Assembly (NCBI GenBank): GCA_963995505.1
Contig: OZ023193.1
Span: forward strand, 2,604,001 to 2,668,000
Direction of reading: 5' to 3'
Source of the DNA: Hypericum androsaemum
Taxonomy: Eukaryota; Streptophyta; Magnoliopsida; Malpighiales; Hypericaceae
DNA length: 64,000 nt
Under the pieces are notes generated by a model. That model worked only from the letters and a program-made list of their open reading frames with translations, searched no databases and was not told where the DNA came from. Shown here piece by piece: positions 38,001-50,008 of the stretch. Position 1 is the stretch's first letter, and each line of letters starts with the position of its first letter. The position numbers were made by a program, and so were the translations under genes.

Positions 38001-38245
38001 TACGATAATTAATGGTTGAACATCAACCTAGAGCACTGGTTAGAGTCAGAAATCTCGAGGCTAATTAGCGAAGCAAAAGCTGAAGGCCAGGCTTAGGTAA
38101 AACTATTCACTGGTCCTGGTTGGTAACTCTTTTTTTTTTTGGGGTGAAAAGCTGGTTGGTAACTCTTGAACTTACCTATATTCTACCTGCCAAAAGCAAT
38201 TAACAGCAGTTGATTTTAGAGCTCATTTACAGGTTGGGACACTCC
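35016..38245 (-). repeat. Right inverted-duplication arm, repeat units
   Basis: Reverse-complement copies of the left-arm Q units. 35016-35285 matches about 3.42-3.77 kb; 35.28-37.43 kb matches one whole unit (mixing Q1 and Q2 features, including the 6.39-6.78 kb segment at 36.17-36.49 kb); 37.44-38.24 kb matches a second, partial unit. The partial unit runs directly into the promoter of the 38.4-kb gene. No coding sequence is recognised in it. Confidence 0.8.
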
Positions 38246-38246
38246 C

Positions 38247-38254
38247 TATATAAA
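38247..38254 (+). promoter_or_regulatory. TATA box of the 38.4-kb gene
   Basis: TATATAAA inside CCCTATATAAAGACG, 116 bp before the ATG, followed by a CT-rich leader (CCTCCTCTCCTCTTCACTCC) typical of plant 5' UTRs. Confidence 0.75.
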
Positions 38255-38369
38255 GACGCCCACCTCCTCTCCTCTTCACTCCTCTCCCTCTCTCCTTAGA
38301 AACCCTAAATCCACACTCCTCTTCATGTCCTCTCCATAGAAACCTAATCACACACCCTTCCTAAACAAC

Positions 38370-39070
38370 ATGTTCCGAATGCTCTCCTCTCGAGCATTTT
38401 CTACCAAACCCTTGGTTTACAACGGGGTTCTCATAAACCCGATGAACACCTTCTTCCAAACAGAAAACTCTCCCAAAAATTTTTTTCAGGAGCTCCGTGA
38501 AGAAAGGGCTAAATGGAAAAACGAGGAACAATTAAGGGCAATAGGAGAAAATGACCAACGCAGACTCGTTCAACTGGCTTCTAGATATGATGATCCCAAG
38601 TTCACCCAAGAACTCTGCTTGCGTTTTATGTTCGCAAAGGTACCGTCCTCTATTAATTTTTCACTTTTCTATCTTTATTATTGAACTTTTTTTCGCCAAC
38701 GTAGGATATGGACACGGACGAGCCACCAAATCCCAGCCTTGCCACAATGGAGGCTCTACATAACTTAAAGGCATTAGGTGTGCGTTTTGCAGCAATTGCT
38801 AAACATCGCTACCAGTTTAACGAGCTATCTACCAAAGATCATTTTTCTTTTATGGAGTTCGTTGAGAACGGGGAGAACGAAAACGAAGTGGATCTTTTGT
38901 ATGATGCATGTGAGAAACTAGAAAACCAAGGGTGTTTTCCTGTACTAATTGTTGCTGATGATATCTGGAGTTATCAAACAGCTCGTAACTACGATTTGCA
39001 TCCATTATTGTGGGGAAGCGATGTCAGCTCTCTCGAAGAAATTGAGGATGTAATCCGTGGGGTCCAATAG
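38370..39070 (+). CDS. Two-exon gene, 211-aa protein with mitochondrial-type leader
   Basis: Exon 1 is 38370-38639 (90 codons), followed by a 65-bp intron with GTACC..TAG borders. Exon 2 is 38705-39070. The N-terminus MFRMLSSRAFSTKPLVYNG is rich in Arg/Ser and lacks acidic residues, as in mitochondrial presequences (inference). The mature part is acidic and helical: FFQELREERAKWKNEEQLRA, LHNLKALGVRFAAIAKHRYQ, then VLIVADDIWSYQ, LHPLLWGSDV and a Glu-rich end SLEEIEDVIRG. The VLIV..D pattern is shared with the paralogue at 2377-3093 (PVLVVGDE), so it is likely core structure. I do not recognise the family. It has a TATA box, CT-rich leader and clean splice sites, so it is probably expressed. 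Confidence 0.75.
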
Positions 39071-39099
39071 ACATTCTCTATCCATGCCTTTTAGAAGAG

Positions 39100-42000
39100 C
39101 CTTCGTTTAGTTTTCTGTTTTTTTTTTTTAAGTCTTGTCTTGTGGGAGGACTGTCTGTTATTCTCTGTGTCCGTCTGTTTTTAGTATCTGTTTCGCTTTT
39201 GGTTTTGTCGTCTTTGTAATAGCTAGTATTCTATCTACCCAAAAAGCAGCTGACAAAAAAAAAGTTTCCCCTGCTTATCTTTCATTTTTCTGATTAAAAA
39301 ATTGGGAGTCCCATATTTTCTGCTCCAGTTTATCAGGCAAAAATATTTTCCAATTAATGATCTTGCGAGAAAATTATATTTACGGATTAATGTATTTAGA
39401 TGTGTGATGCATTTTACGATAATCATGTTCTATATCAAACAATTGCCTTCTTAGTAACCCGAATTTCCCCGACCAATATCATCCTGTTCAATTAATTTAT
39501 CTAATAACAATACATATTAACACAAAATGCCAAGAGGGGTTAAATAAAAAAGAAATAATCCAATTATTAATAAATGATATTTAATTATTTTACCAGTAAA
39601 CTCTGGTTGTTCTGTTATTTTAGGACTCCAATCTTAACTTTGAGTCACGAGTATTTATGAATTTCATGGAAAAAACTCTCCTCGTTCAATTAATTTTTTT
39701 GGGAACATTTTAAAATTTACGTGAGTTGATCTAAATTTTCAAAACTTTAGAATATTTTGGATTTTGCTTTTATTCTGAGCAAAATTTTTATATTTTAGAG
39801 AGGGATAAAAAATATCCTACCAAGTCCTAGAAAATGAAATGAGATCTGTTTACATCCTACCCATTTGTCTAGTCCAATTAATTTATCTTCAATTAATTTA
39901 TCTAGTACCTATTAGTACTATTTTATTTTTAAAATAATTTCTGGCTCTGCTTTATCTCTCTTTCCCCTCGATCGGTGCATGCAAGCAAGCACAGAGGGAC
40001 AGGCGGCGTCCATTTCCCATTGGTTGTAACTGTGCATGGAACCAACTTTGCTGTCACTATTTGTAGGCCTCATGATGATTTTTTTTTACCCCTACCCTTA
40101 TGATGAAGCAAATGTAATTTACTTGATTTTTGGATTTTCTTTCTAAATGAAGAGTTAACACCCTGGTCATATAACAAATTTTGATTTGTTGGTACCAAGA
40201 AGTAACATTTGTTTTACTTTTATTTTGAGAAACCAAATTTCAACATGTGTGAACTGTGTCGTCCTTGCTATACGAGCAAATTACTTTCATCCTAAAAAAA
40301 ATAATCCTAATTGACCCTTTCCAAATCACCAATATATCCCATGACTTAGATTTCTGATCCACTTATTCGATGAAATTACCCATGTTAGCAAATCTATTAT
40401 ATCATGGCAATTCATATTATTTATTGTAATGTTACCAAAATATTTATTCTCTCAAGATTCCGTCTTGTCGAATTCTAATAACGTACAATTTTGAATAATC
40501 ACAATTAACGATACATAAAACGGGAAATTTTGGAGGTTGTACCAAATTGGGGTTATCAAAATATTCTTCCTGGACTAATTCCAACTCACAGATCGGTAAT
40601 ATTACCCATATTATTATTATTAGCGAGGAAAATCAAAGTGGGGAGATGAATAGTAGGAGGGTGTAGTGGGGACCTCACGGATGAATTATTTTCAACGGGA
40701 GTGATATTTTTCTTTGTGAATTTCATTATTCTCAAGCAACGTTAGCCACTATTCTAAGAGCATTTCTTATAATAATATATTTTATATTTGTAAAGTCTAA
40801 ATAATATTTATCCCTTTTCATCCCTATTTGAAGCAAGTAAAAGATATATTATTTCCAACTTTATATCGTCAAAATTTTCTTCCCTCGTCAATCTTATTTT
40901 CCTAAACAAGGGTCACCTTAGTTTTACTACTTGTATAATGTAAAAAGTGCTAGACGTACGGATGAAAACTCGAGATTATATAGAATAGTGATTCACATTT
41001 TGAAGGAATAAAAAATCTTAATTATGTAAAAAGTCTTACATTTCGTGAATAGACATTTAATCACGCGATGTTTGACAAATGCTCGATTTTTACATTGTTC
41101 AACTCCAAATAGAAAGATTCTTATAAGTCCCAATAGCTCATAATACTGATATTATATATATGGACCAAGAAGATAATCCTAGACGTGTTCTTCATAGGCA
41201 GGACCAATGATCCGGAGAGGATAAATTGTGCACAAAAAATAACGCAATTCTATATACTATTATACTGAGAGCTAAGTATAAAAGCGGCTCTTTTTTCGTA
41301 TAATTTGTGCCGACTCCACGGCATATTCATATATTTTGATATAAATATTCGAGTTTTGATTAATTAAAATTTTGATTGATCATAATTTTAAGTAATAATT
41401 ATATAAATGTTCTTATATTTAAATAATAACTATATAAATAATAATGTTAAAAGTTAGCGAGGTTCTGGATTTTTAGCTAGGGGTGAGATTTTAAAATGAA
41501 AAAGTTCCGGATATTCCCTTTTTCAGTTATTGGAAAGGGATCATGAGTTTTGAGATCGGATTGAGTGGGGACTAAAGAAAATTTGTCCACATGTGGGGAC
41601 TACATTTTGAACCATCAGATTTGATTATCTTTAAATCTGATGGTCAATAACCTACCAGGTGATATTGGTTTGCATGTGAAGTGATATTGGTTTGCATGTG
41701 AAGTGATATTGGTTTGCAAGAGACTGGTTTACATATGAAGTGATATTGGTTTGCATGTGAAGTGATATTAGTTTGCATGTGTAGTGATATTGGTTTGAGT
41801 TAATCCCCATAAATGGGAACTAGCCCAGTTCCCACCAAATCCGCCCCCATGAGTGTTATCCATTTTATGGAATCTTCGACGGCTTTTTCCTAAATTTATG
41901 TCAATGTCAGATCAAAATTTAAAAATATTGTCAAAAATATTTTTTGCATTCGTAACTATTTGAATCAAAATATCAACAATTATTTGGATTGACCGATGGA

Positions 42001-43720
42001 CAATTGTTTTAATATTTTTTGGTTAAGATAGAATAATATTTTAGCCAACTGATATAAATGTTCCTCGGTTGGTGCGTAATCGTGTACGCTCTAATCAAAT
42101 ACTTGATACTAATGAAAAAGTTAAGCAAAGTTCACAATATAATTACAAAGTCTTTATACGTGATTATAATACCATACGTCACCAATATGTCTGTTTTGAA
42201 TTTGGTTATTTATATATTTAGTATTCAATTAATAACAAATTGTTATATGATAAACTCGATTTACTAAAATTTTAATGCGGAAGACGGATTTATTACAAAC
42301 AATACGTCGACGGAAGAGTAACTAATTTGAGCGATTTTTTTCCACACAAAAAAGATCCGAGCGATTGTTAAAGTTTAATTAGTTATGGAACGTCTTTGAA
42401 AATATAACAGTGTGAGTTCTATCAATTTTAAAAATATTTTGTTTTCAATTTGAATTAGTCTTTTAAAAAAAAATTGAACTTGAATTAGCCAAATAAGAAA
42501 TGAGATACAAGAAAAAAAAACGTAAAGTGCACTAGTCAAAAGGTCACGGCGGTCAATCCAAACACCGCCCCGAGGTTTTCCTTACATATAGCTCTAAAAC
42601 ATTTCGACAGACGATCCAATAATAGCCGCAGAGAAAGATAATAAGACATAGAGACCAGAGTCCAGACCCGCTTTGACTTCGATATCCTCAACAAGACGAA
42701 GAAGAAACGAAGATCAAACCAGGCTCTATTTATGTATTTATGTATTAATAAAATCTCTACTTATCAAAAAAATATCTTATATGATAAGCTCGATTTACTA
42801 AAATTTTAATGCGGCAAATGGATCTATTACCGACAACGTGTCAACTTAAGAGTAATTACCAACCAATATTCTGATCAACCAACAATGATAAAATTATTCT
42901 AATTTTTTTGAAAGGTAAATGAATTTTATTAACTCCTTAGAAATGATACAACAAGAAGAGAAGATCCCAAGGTAAAATAACAATACATATTAAAACAAAA
43001 TGCGAAGAGGGGTTAAACGGAAATAATCCAATTAGTAATAAAAGGTATTTAATTATTTCACCAGTAAACTATCGTTGTTCTATTAATTTCAGGACTCCAA
43101 GCGTTTATCTCGTCCAATTAATTTATCTAATACCTATTAATACTATATTATTTTCAAAAAAAGTTCTGGCTCTACTTTATCTCTCCCTCGAACGGTGCAT
43201 GCAAGCAGCAGAAGGCTTCCACCAAAAAAGCAACAGTTAGAGGCACAGGCGGCGTCCACTTCCCATTGGTTGGAACTGCGCAAGGAACAAACTTTGCTGC
43301 CCGGTTATGATGATTTTTTTACCCCTACAATAGTAGAGAGAGAGTGTGTGATGAAGCAATATAATTTACTTAATTTTGGATTTCCTTTTTCAAACTAAAA
43401 AATTTCTACGTGAAAAAGCCTATTTGAGTTAAATTTCTAAATAGAGAGTTTACACAACAAATTTCGGATTAGCTGATTGATTTGTTGTACCAAGAAGTAA
43501 AATTTGTTTTACTTTTATTTTGAGAACCCAGACTCAACATGTGCGACAATAAATTATGTCGTCCTTTTTCAATTAGCTATACAAGCAAATTACTTTCATC
43601 CCAAAAATAATAATCCTAATTGGCCCTTTCCAAAATCACCGCATATAGCCCATGACTTGGATTTTTGATGCACTTATTCAGTGAAATTAGCCATGGTAGC
43701 AAAATCTGTTCTAGCATGAC
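39100..43720. repeat. Outer flank of right arm, with an internal second copy
   Basis: Reverse complement of the left flank (1-1916). Two subcopies are present: 39.48-40.40 kb and 42.98-43.72 kb both contain the AAGAGGGGTTAAA..AATAATCCAATTA block and the CCCATGACTT / CTTATTC block. The part 40.44-41.21 kb is also matched, inverted, by 63.28-64.0 kb. Open frames here are short and unconvincing. Confidence 0.75.
41659..41797 (+). repeat. 22-bp tandem repeat, about six copies
   Basis: Unit GTGATATTGGTTTGCATGTGAA with substitutions; the third and fourth copies are partly degenerate (CAAGAGACTGGTTTACATATG). Confidence 0.9.
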
Positions 43721-45726
43721 AATAGCATCCAATTACAGAAGAAAAAGAAAAAATCCAACAATAGCCATCTTGGGAATCCAAAACCAAGATGTTCAAAAAT
43801 TCATTCTCCCGAACCAATACAAAGCTGCCCCTCCGCCAACACAAAGCAGCTCAAAGTCGAACACTTACTATCAAAGAAGCAAGATGGGGAGAGCGGCAAG
43901 CAAAGACTACGGGACGGGAACTCGACGGCGAGCAGAGGCTCAGAGCTGCGGGGGTTGGGGAATTGGGAGTTTAGGATTTGGAGAGGGAATTCTAAATTTA
44001 GGATGAAGACGGGTTTGAGTGTTTGATTTGGTAAGTCAACAGTAAGCTTCTTAAAAATTGTGCAACACCCGTTCAAATAATAAAATACATATCGGACAAA
44101 AGCAAATCACAATGCCCAACTTGTCAAGACGTGCACATATAAGCAAGAGAATGATTTGTAGACATTCATATCACTATGTTGCGGGAATAAGTGAACAAGT
44201 AACCCGAGACGGATCCGGAGTGGTCGTCCCAAGGTCGGTCTAAAGCTATGCTAGGCTACCGGCTATGCTAGACAACGTACTAAGAAAAACGATAAAGATA
44301 GTAGAGTAATTGTTGTGTTGTATTGGTGATGTCTGTTCTCTCGCCCGAGCCCTCCTTATATAGAGTGCCTTGACCTAAACCACCTCCAAGACCTTTGGCT
44401 CCAAGTCTCAATCCCGAGAGATCCGCTTCAAGTTATTTATTCCTATTATGACGGGATCCTCTTAGCTCAGTACAAGCCGTCTTTCTTAAATGAACAGATC
44501 CCGTCCTCGAATAGGAAGCTTTCAAAATGTGACGACGAAGCAATCTCGGCCTAAAGAGGAACTTACCAAGTCTTGCCAAATATTGAGAATCTCGGCTCAA
44601 GTTAGGAAAATATAGATCGTCTTGACCTTCTCGAATCTCCCACGCAAAATCTTGACTCAACTCCTTCATCGCCCAAGACAGACATCTCGTCAGGCCCAAA
44701 GTGAATCCTGAAATGGGCTCAAGCTAACGGCCTCCTCAACCAAAGTGGACCTATTCCAGAAATTGCCTTCCCGCCTACGAAGGTCAAATGAGCTTCCCGC
44801 TCGGGTCCAAGTTGGCTTCTCACCTTCGGCTTCTGAGTCGGCTCCTCGCCTTAGGCACCTCGCTCGTCTTCTCGCCTTAGGCTTCCCGCCTTAAATTTCT
44901 CGCTCGGCTTCCCGCCTTAATTTTCTCGCTCGGCTTTCCACCTTAGGCTTCTAGCTCACCCTCTCGCCGTAGGCCTCTCACTCGGCCTCTCGCCACTCGG
45001 CCTCTCGCTCGGCTTCTCGCTTAGCCTCTTGCCGTAGGCCTCTCACTCAGCTCCTCGCTCGTGCTTCCCACCGGAAGAGTTTCTCGATCGAACTCGCCCA
45101 CGTGGGCGAGAGGAGCCTCTCGCCCGGGCTCACCAATGTGAGCGAGAAGAGTCTCTCGCTCGGACTCGCCTGCGTGAGCGAGAGGAGCCTCTCGCTTGGG
45201 CTCGCCTACGTGAGCGAGAGGGGCCTCTTGCCTGGACTCCACGTATCGATGAGCCCGAGCCAATTCTCGCACATCCGAAGATAGATCGTCATCAATCCGA
45301 GACATTAATTTCGTGCTCCAACACACTAAAAAGATGATGTCTTCACATATGCGCCTTTTCAAGAATATTCAGTAGTTTTTCATAGAAAATAAACACTAAA
45401 ACGAACAAGTAGCATCTTTAGATGTCAGGGAAGAAGGGGTGTCGATGTCCGGTTCGAGAGGGGAGAGCGGAGGGGAGCAAAGGGGTTTTGAAAAAATATT
45501 AATAAATTGGTGACTATTCCGAAAATTCACCCCCGAAACAACTCATATTGCCAACGGGATTAATTGAGCAGCGGGTCACGTTAACCTTAAAATGGTGCCG
45601 TTTTGAGGCTCTGAGTCGAGAGACGCTCGGTTACCACAAAAGTTTTTCCACCCACCAGTAAGCGCAGTACTAACTGAGTTCTCAAGTTATCGTTCCAGGC
45701 ATCTTTAATCATAGGTCTGCCAATGT
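43720..45726. other. Spacer with GC-rich minisatellites and a TATA-like motif
   Basis: At 44.35 kb the minus strand reads CACTCTATATAAGGAGGGC, a good TATA context that resembles an LTR promoter. To its right (44.78-45.06 kb) runs a degenerate array of CTCGCTCGGCTTC / CTCGCCTTAGGC motifs. I suspect an LTR or LARD-type non-autonomous retroelement on the minus strand, but I could not find TG..CA ends with a target duplication. Short frames at 43.67-44.0 kb show no recognisable product. Confidence 0.4.
45075..45235 (-). repeat. 36-bp tandem repeat encoding a 12-residue repeat
   Basis: Four to five copies. On the minus strand the frame at 45362-45021 translates it as REAPLAHVGEPK-type units (also REAPLAHAGESE, RETLLAHIGEPG, REAPLAHVGEFD). 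The unit length is a multiple of three and the frame is kept. The frame starts MKRRICEDII and ends inside the array's right flank; 113 codons in all. Protein status is unproven. Confidence 0.8.
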
Positions 45727-46632
45727 TGTTTGTCGGAGGTGGTGTACTTGATTAGGATCTACGGCAGTCGAGGCAAGTGTTGGACACTTTCTCTGTAAGA
45801 CGAGATTGCCCCGTATATTTCAGTGCGGTACGGGCTACGGCAATCGTCACCAAGATACAACGACTGTTAGGGCATTTCCAAGAACGTTGCACACGTATCT
45901 CAAAACTTTCGGGCGAACCCTTATTTACCCAGAACTTTCTGACGGACTTTGTAAGTGAAGAACAGGGGAGAGAAGAGAAGACAACAATGCCTATATAGAT
46001 GCACTTGCTGCTGGGATGAGGGATTATGGCAAGGGGGCAGGCCTATTTATAGGCTGGAGGAGGCAGGGAGGCAGCCACCCCGAAGGGACACGTCCGTTCG
46101 GCCAGTAGGCTGGCTGGCTGCGCTCGTGGCCCTTTGGTGGCTTCTGGATCCTTCCAGACGCACCCAAGTTGTGCTGGCGCCCTTTTGCGAGGGATCTTAC
46201 AGCCCTTCGACCTTCTGGAAGTCTCCTGGACATTCCAGCCCTTCGTGCCTCTTCGGTGGCCATCCTGGAAGGTACTCGCAGCTCCTCATCACTTTGGTAG
46301 CTGCGCAGCTCTCTCGGACCCGGGAAAAATACTTAAGGCTCCTCCAGCTCCTCGCGACGATGCGCACGTGCGAAGTGCCAAGTGCGCCACAAAGCGCCCA
46401 TTGCGACCTGCGTCCAATGCGCCATGCGCACACGCACCGTCCTCGCAGCTAGCGGTGGGTCAGCCTTTGGGTAGTCAATCAAGTTGAGAGGTAAGGAGAG
46501 GAATTCTTTATAAACAAGGAAATCCTCCTTGCTCTATTCAATGTGGTACACATTCCTGAACTTGACTTTGGTCCTTCCACTTGGGCCTTTCCAATTTGGG
46601 CCAAATGCATTAAATATGCATTCAACCCAACA
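45727..46632 (-). repeat. 3' LTR of the integrase-less Copia element (906 bp)
   Basis: Minus-strand start TGTTGGGTTGAATGC directly after the polypurine tract. A TATA-like GTTTATAAAG lies about 120 bp in. The far 177 bp are repeated at 49827-50003 with about six mismatches. The middle (46.0-46.45 kb) is GC-rich. Confidence 0.85.
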
Positions 46633-47219
46633 ATCTCCCACATGAATGATGATTAATACATGCAGACTCTACTCGAAAGTTCTGACGTATTATTATTGCA
46701 TTGAGACAGGTAACTTGTGGCTTTGAACCTTCTCTAGTAATATGTTATCGGATTTACTCGCTGCTCGGTGAACGTGATGTCTTGAACCGTCAGCTTTTGG
46801 CGTAAACCAAGACAATAACATTTACACAATAATAATCCTAGTATATTTGGGTTCTCACGTTGTGTCCGTTTCGGCCATGGACCGTATCTTAGATTCATAA
46901 GTATTTTTTCCATTTGAAGCGGCCTCACTTCACACTTATATAGGTGATCTCCTATCAGGAGATCCTGCCATACTCCACCTTTATCAAGGTATATGAATCA
47001 TTAAAAGCGTAATGCTTAACCTTACCACACCGCTGCAGTCTAACACCTGGGCAGCTTCTGAGAATGAGATAGATTCCAGGTGATTAACTGAACCCTCCAT
47101 AACTTAGTTGTCTCATTGAACCAAGTTTGTGGGATCTCCACTCATCATGGTTGAGTTACCGCTATGGACGTTCTTTAGTGTGTGAATTTTAATCCCATTC
47201 CCCTTACTGCATTGTACAT

Positions 47220-48575
47220 TTAATCTCTATTGATTCCTTTTGTAAAAGGATCAGCTAAGTTGTCCTTGGTCTTTACGTAATTAATGGTGATCACCCCACT
47301 AGAGATCAACTGTCTAACGGTATTGTGTCTCCGACGGATATGTCGAGACTTTCCGTTGTACATTGTACTTTGTGCTCTCCCGATTGCAGACATGCTATCA
47401 CAATGTATCAATACGAGAGGCACCGGTTTGTTCCAGCACGGAATATCCTCTAGGAAGTTTCTGAGCCATTCAGCTTCTTCCCCAGCTTTGTCTAGTGCTA
47501 TAAACTCTGACTCCATGGTGGATCGAGCTATGCACGTTTGTTTAGAGGACTTCCAAGACACAGCTCCTCCTCCTATGGTGAATACGTATCCACTCGTGGA
47601 TTTGGAATCCTTAGTGTCTGATATCCAGTTTGCATCACTGTATCCTTCTAATACAACTGGATATTTAGCATAATGTACGCCATGGTTTATGGTATGTTTT
47701 AAGTACCGTAAAACCCTTTCCAGAGCTAGCCAGTGATCCTTCCCTGGATTACTTGTGAATCTACTAAGCTTACTAACTGAGTACGCAATATCGGGACGTG
47801 TGCAGTTTGTTAAATACATCAAGCTCCCGATAATTTTTGCATACCTCAGTTGAGATACTGGGTCCCCTCGATTCTTGGCTAAGTGTAGATTCAAATCTAC
47901 TGGAGTCTTACCCAGAGGTTTGTCAAAAGCTTCAAATTTCTTGAGCACGCTCTCCACGTAGTGGGATTGCGTCAAGATAATTTCGTCAGCTTTCCTAGAA
48001 ATTTTTATTCCTAGTATGACATCTGCCAGACCCATATCTTTCATGTCAAAGTGGTTCTTTAATATGTTCTTAGTTTTCACAATAACCTCTTTATTGCTTC
48101 CCGTAATTAGTAAGTCATCTACGTAGAGACATACAATTACGTAAGCTTCAGGTGTGCCCTTAATGTAAACACATTTATCGCACTCATTGATCTTAAATCC
48201 ATTCGACAGCATCGTTCTGTCAAATTTCTCGTGCCACTGTTTTGGCGCTTGTTTTAGCCCGTATAGTGACTTGACTAGTCGACACACTTTATGCTCTTGA
48301 TCGGGAGCCACAAACCCTTCAGGTTGCTCTATGTATATCTCCTCTTCCAGTTCTTCATTTAGGAAAGCTGTTTTTACGTCCATTTGGTGGATCTCGAGGT
48401 AATAGAGTGCTGCAACAGCTATGAGTACTCTAATTGATGTGATTCTTGTGACCGGTGAATACGTGTCAAAGAAATCATATCCCTCCTCCTGTTTGAACCC
48501 CTTAGCTACCAATTGAGCTTTGTACTTGTCGATTGATCCATCAGCTTTGTATTTTCTTTTTAGGACAGCCCCTTT
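47220..48575 (-). pseudogene. Copia reverse transcriptase-RNase H, frame open
   Basis: One open frame from the deletion junction (about 48575, [15 protein letters not shown]) to the stop at 47220, about 450 codons. RT motifs: [47 protein letters not shown]. RNase [51 protein letters not shown]. It ends at NRD just after TKG, probably shortened. The frame is well kept compared with the Copia element at 11.2-19.2 kb, suggesting a younger insertion or trans-mobilisation. It lacks its own start and is one frame off the upstream gag-protease. Confidence 0.9.
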
Positions 48576-49795
48576 TCTAGATAACCCTTTCCTATGAATT
48601 GACCCGCTTTGGTCAGTACAAACTTATCAGCCTCAAATACAAGCTTAAGACCGGCTTTGCTTAACAGTGAGCCAGAAACTAAGTTCTTGCGGATGTCCGG
48701 GACATGCAGCACATCCTTGAGGGTCAGCTCCTTTCCTGAGGTCAGCTTCAGAACCACCTTACCCAGACCGACGATCTTGGACGTTGCGGAGTTTCCCATG
48801 AACACCTTTCGGCCGGTGATCGGGATATAGCTTGAGAACATCTCCTTGTCCGAGCAGATGTGGCGGGTAGCTCCTGTGTCCACGAACCACTCTCTCGGAT
48901 TGTCTACCAGGTTGGCTTCAAACACTACGGCTGACAGATCCATCTGGGATAAGTCTTCAGCCAGGTTAGCCTTTCCTTGGTCGTCCTTCTTCGGCTGGCG
49001 ACAGTCCTTAGCCATGTGTCCGGGTTTGCCGCAGTTGTAGCAGTCGCCCTTGATCTTCTTTTTCTTCTTGGGCTCTTGCTTCTCCTGCTTATCCCCGAAC
49101 TTCTTCCTCTTCTTGCTACCTTTTCCCTCGGCGAGATGCACGGTGGTCTCAGGGTTGGCCTTGCCTTGCTTGACTTCAGACTTTCAGTTGTCTTCCTCGA
49201 TCCCAAGTCTCACGATCAGGTCTTCTAGGCCCATGTCCTTCCTCTTGTGCTTGAGGTAGCTCTTGAAGTCCTTCCAGAGCGGGGGGAGCTTCTCGATCAT
49301 GGCAGCTTTTTGGAAGGACTCGCTGAGTTGCATCCCTTCGGCTTGGATCTCGTGAAGGATCAGCTGCAACTCCTGCACTTAGTCGATGACCTTCTTAGAG
49401 TCCACCATCTTGAAGTCGAGGAATCGTCCGACGATGAATTTCTTCGTCCCGGCATCCTCCGTTTTGTACTTCTTCTCGAGTAAACTCCACAGCTCCTTAG
49501 CGGTCTTTGCTTCCGCGTAGACGTTGTAGAGCATGTCGTCTAGTCCATTCAGGACATAGTTCCAGCACAAGAAGTCGCTCTGACTCCATGCGTCGAGAGC
49601 GTTGATCTTCTGTTGATCCATCTCGTTTTTCGCTATCTTCAGTGCTTCCTCTTTCAGGAACCGAACTAGGTTGAGCGTGGTCAGATAGAACGTCATCTTC
49701 TGTTGCCACCTCTTGAACTCGATACCATTGAACTTGGCCGGCCTTTCGGCGTGGATAGTTCCCGGGACCGCTGGTGCTGAGCTTGTCGATGCCAT
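48560..49795 (-). pseudogene. Copia gag-protease with two nonsense codons
   Basis: ATG at 49795 ([12 protein letters not shown]). The gag core has [19 protein letters not shown] and [20 protein letters not shown]. The frame is broken by TAA at 49379-49381 and TGA at 49184-49186 (a likely Gln and Arg codon), then continues in the same frame. It includes a complete CCHC knuckle [14 protein letters not shown] and the protease [14 protein letters not shown]. It stops at 48560 right at the junction to RT, with GKGYLEKGL as the last protease-end residues. Normal copia elements have the ~500-residue integrase here. Confidence 0.9.
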
Positions 49796-49826
49796 CTTCA
49801 AGTACACAATCTCGTCTTATGATAGT

Positions 49827-50003
49827 TATTTGTCGGAGGTGGTGTACTTGATTAGGATCTACGGCAGTCGAGGCAAGTGTTGGACACTTTCTCCGTAAGA
49901 CGAGATTGCCCCGTATATTTCAGTGCGGTACGGGCTACGACAATCGTCCCCAAGATACAACGATTGTTAGGGCGTTTCCAAGAACGTTGCACACGTATCT
50001 CGA
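49827..50003 (-). repeat. Truncated 5' LTR remnant (177 bp)
   Basis: Matches 45727-45902 almost base for base (GGAGGTGGTGTACTTGATTA onward) and stops at CACACGTATCTC, after which the sequence is chromovirus integrase instead of LTR. Confidence 0.9.
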
Positions 50004-50008
50004 ACCAG

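Larger units (their letters stand above)
45727..50003 (-). mobile_element. Defective Ty1/copia element lacking integrase
   Basis: A second copia element, minus strand. The left (3') LTR is 45727-46632. The polypurine tract GTGGGAGAT is at 46633-46641. RT-RNase H is 47220-48575, gag-protease 48560-49795. Only the first 177 bp of the right (5') LTR remain (49827-50003) before a chromovirus sequence begins. The whole integrase domain is absent. Only about 31 bp separate the 5' LTR from the gag ATG, and no initiator-tRNA primer site is seen there. The element cannot move on its own. Confidence 0.88.

Noticed and set aside
43665..44076. Possible small gene near 43.7-44.0 kb
   Set aside because: Overlapping frames on both strands with mutually exclusive products and no homology; it follows directly on repeat-flank DNA.
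44058..45362. Solo LTR or complete LARD element
   Set aside because: TATA-like motif and repeats are suggestive, but no TG..CA ends with matching target duplication could be found.
46024..46487. Several long frames on both strands in the Copia LTR
   Set aside because: They lie wholly inside the GC-rich part of the 906-bp LTR and overlap each other; no known domain.
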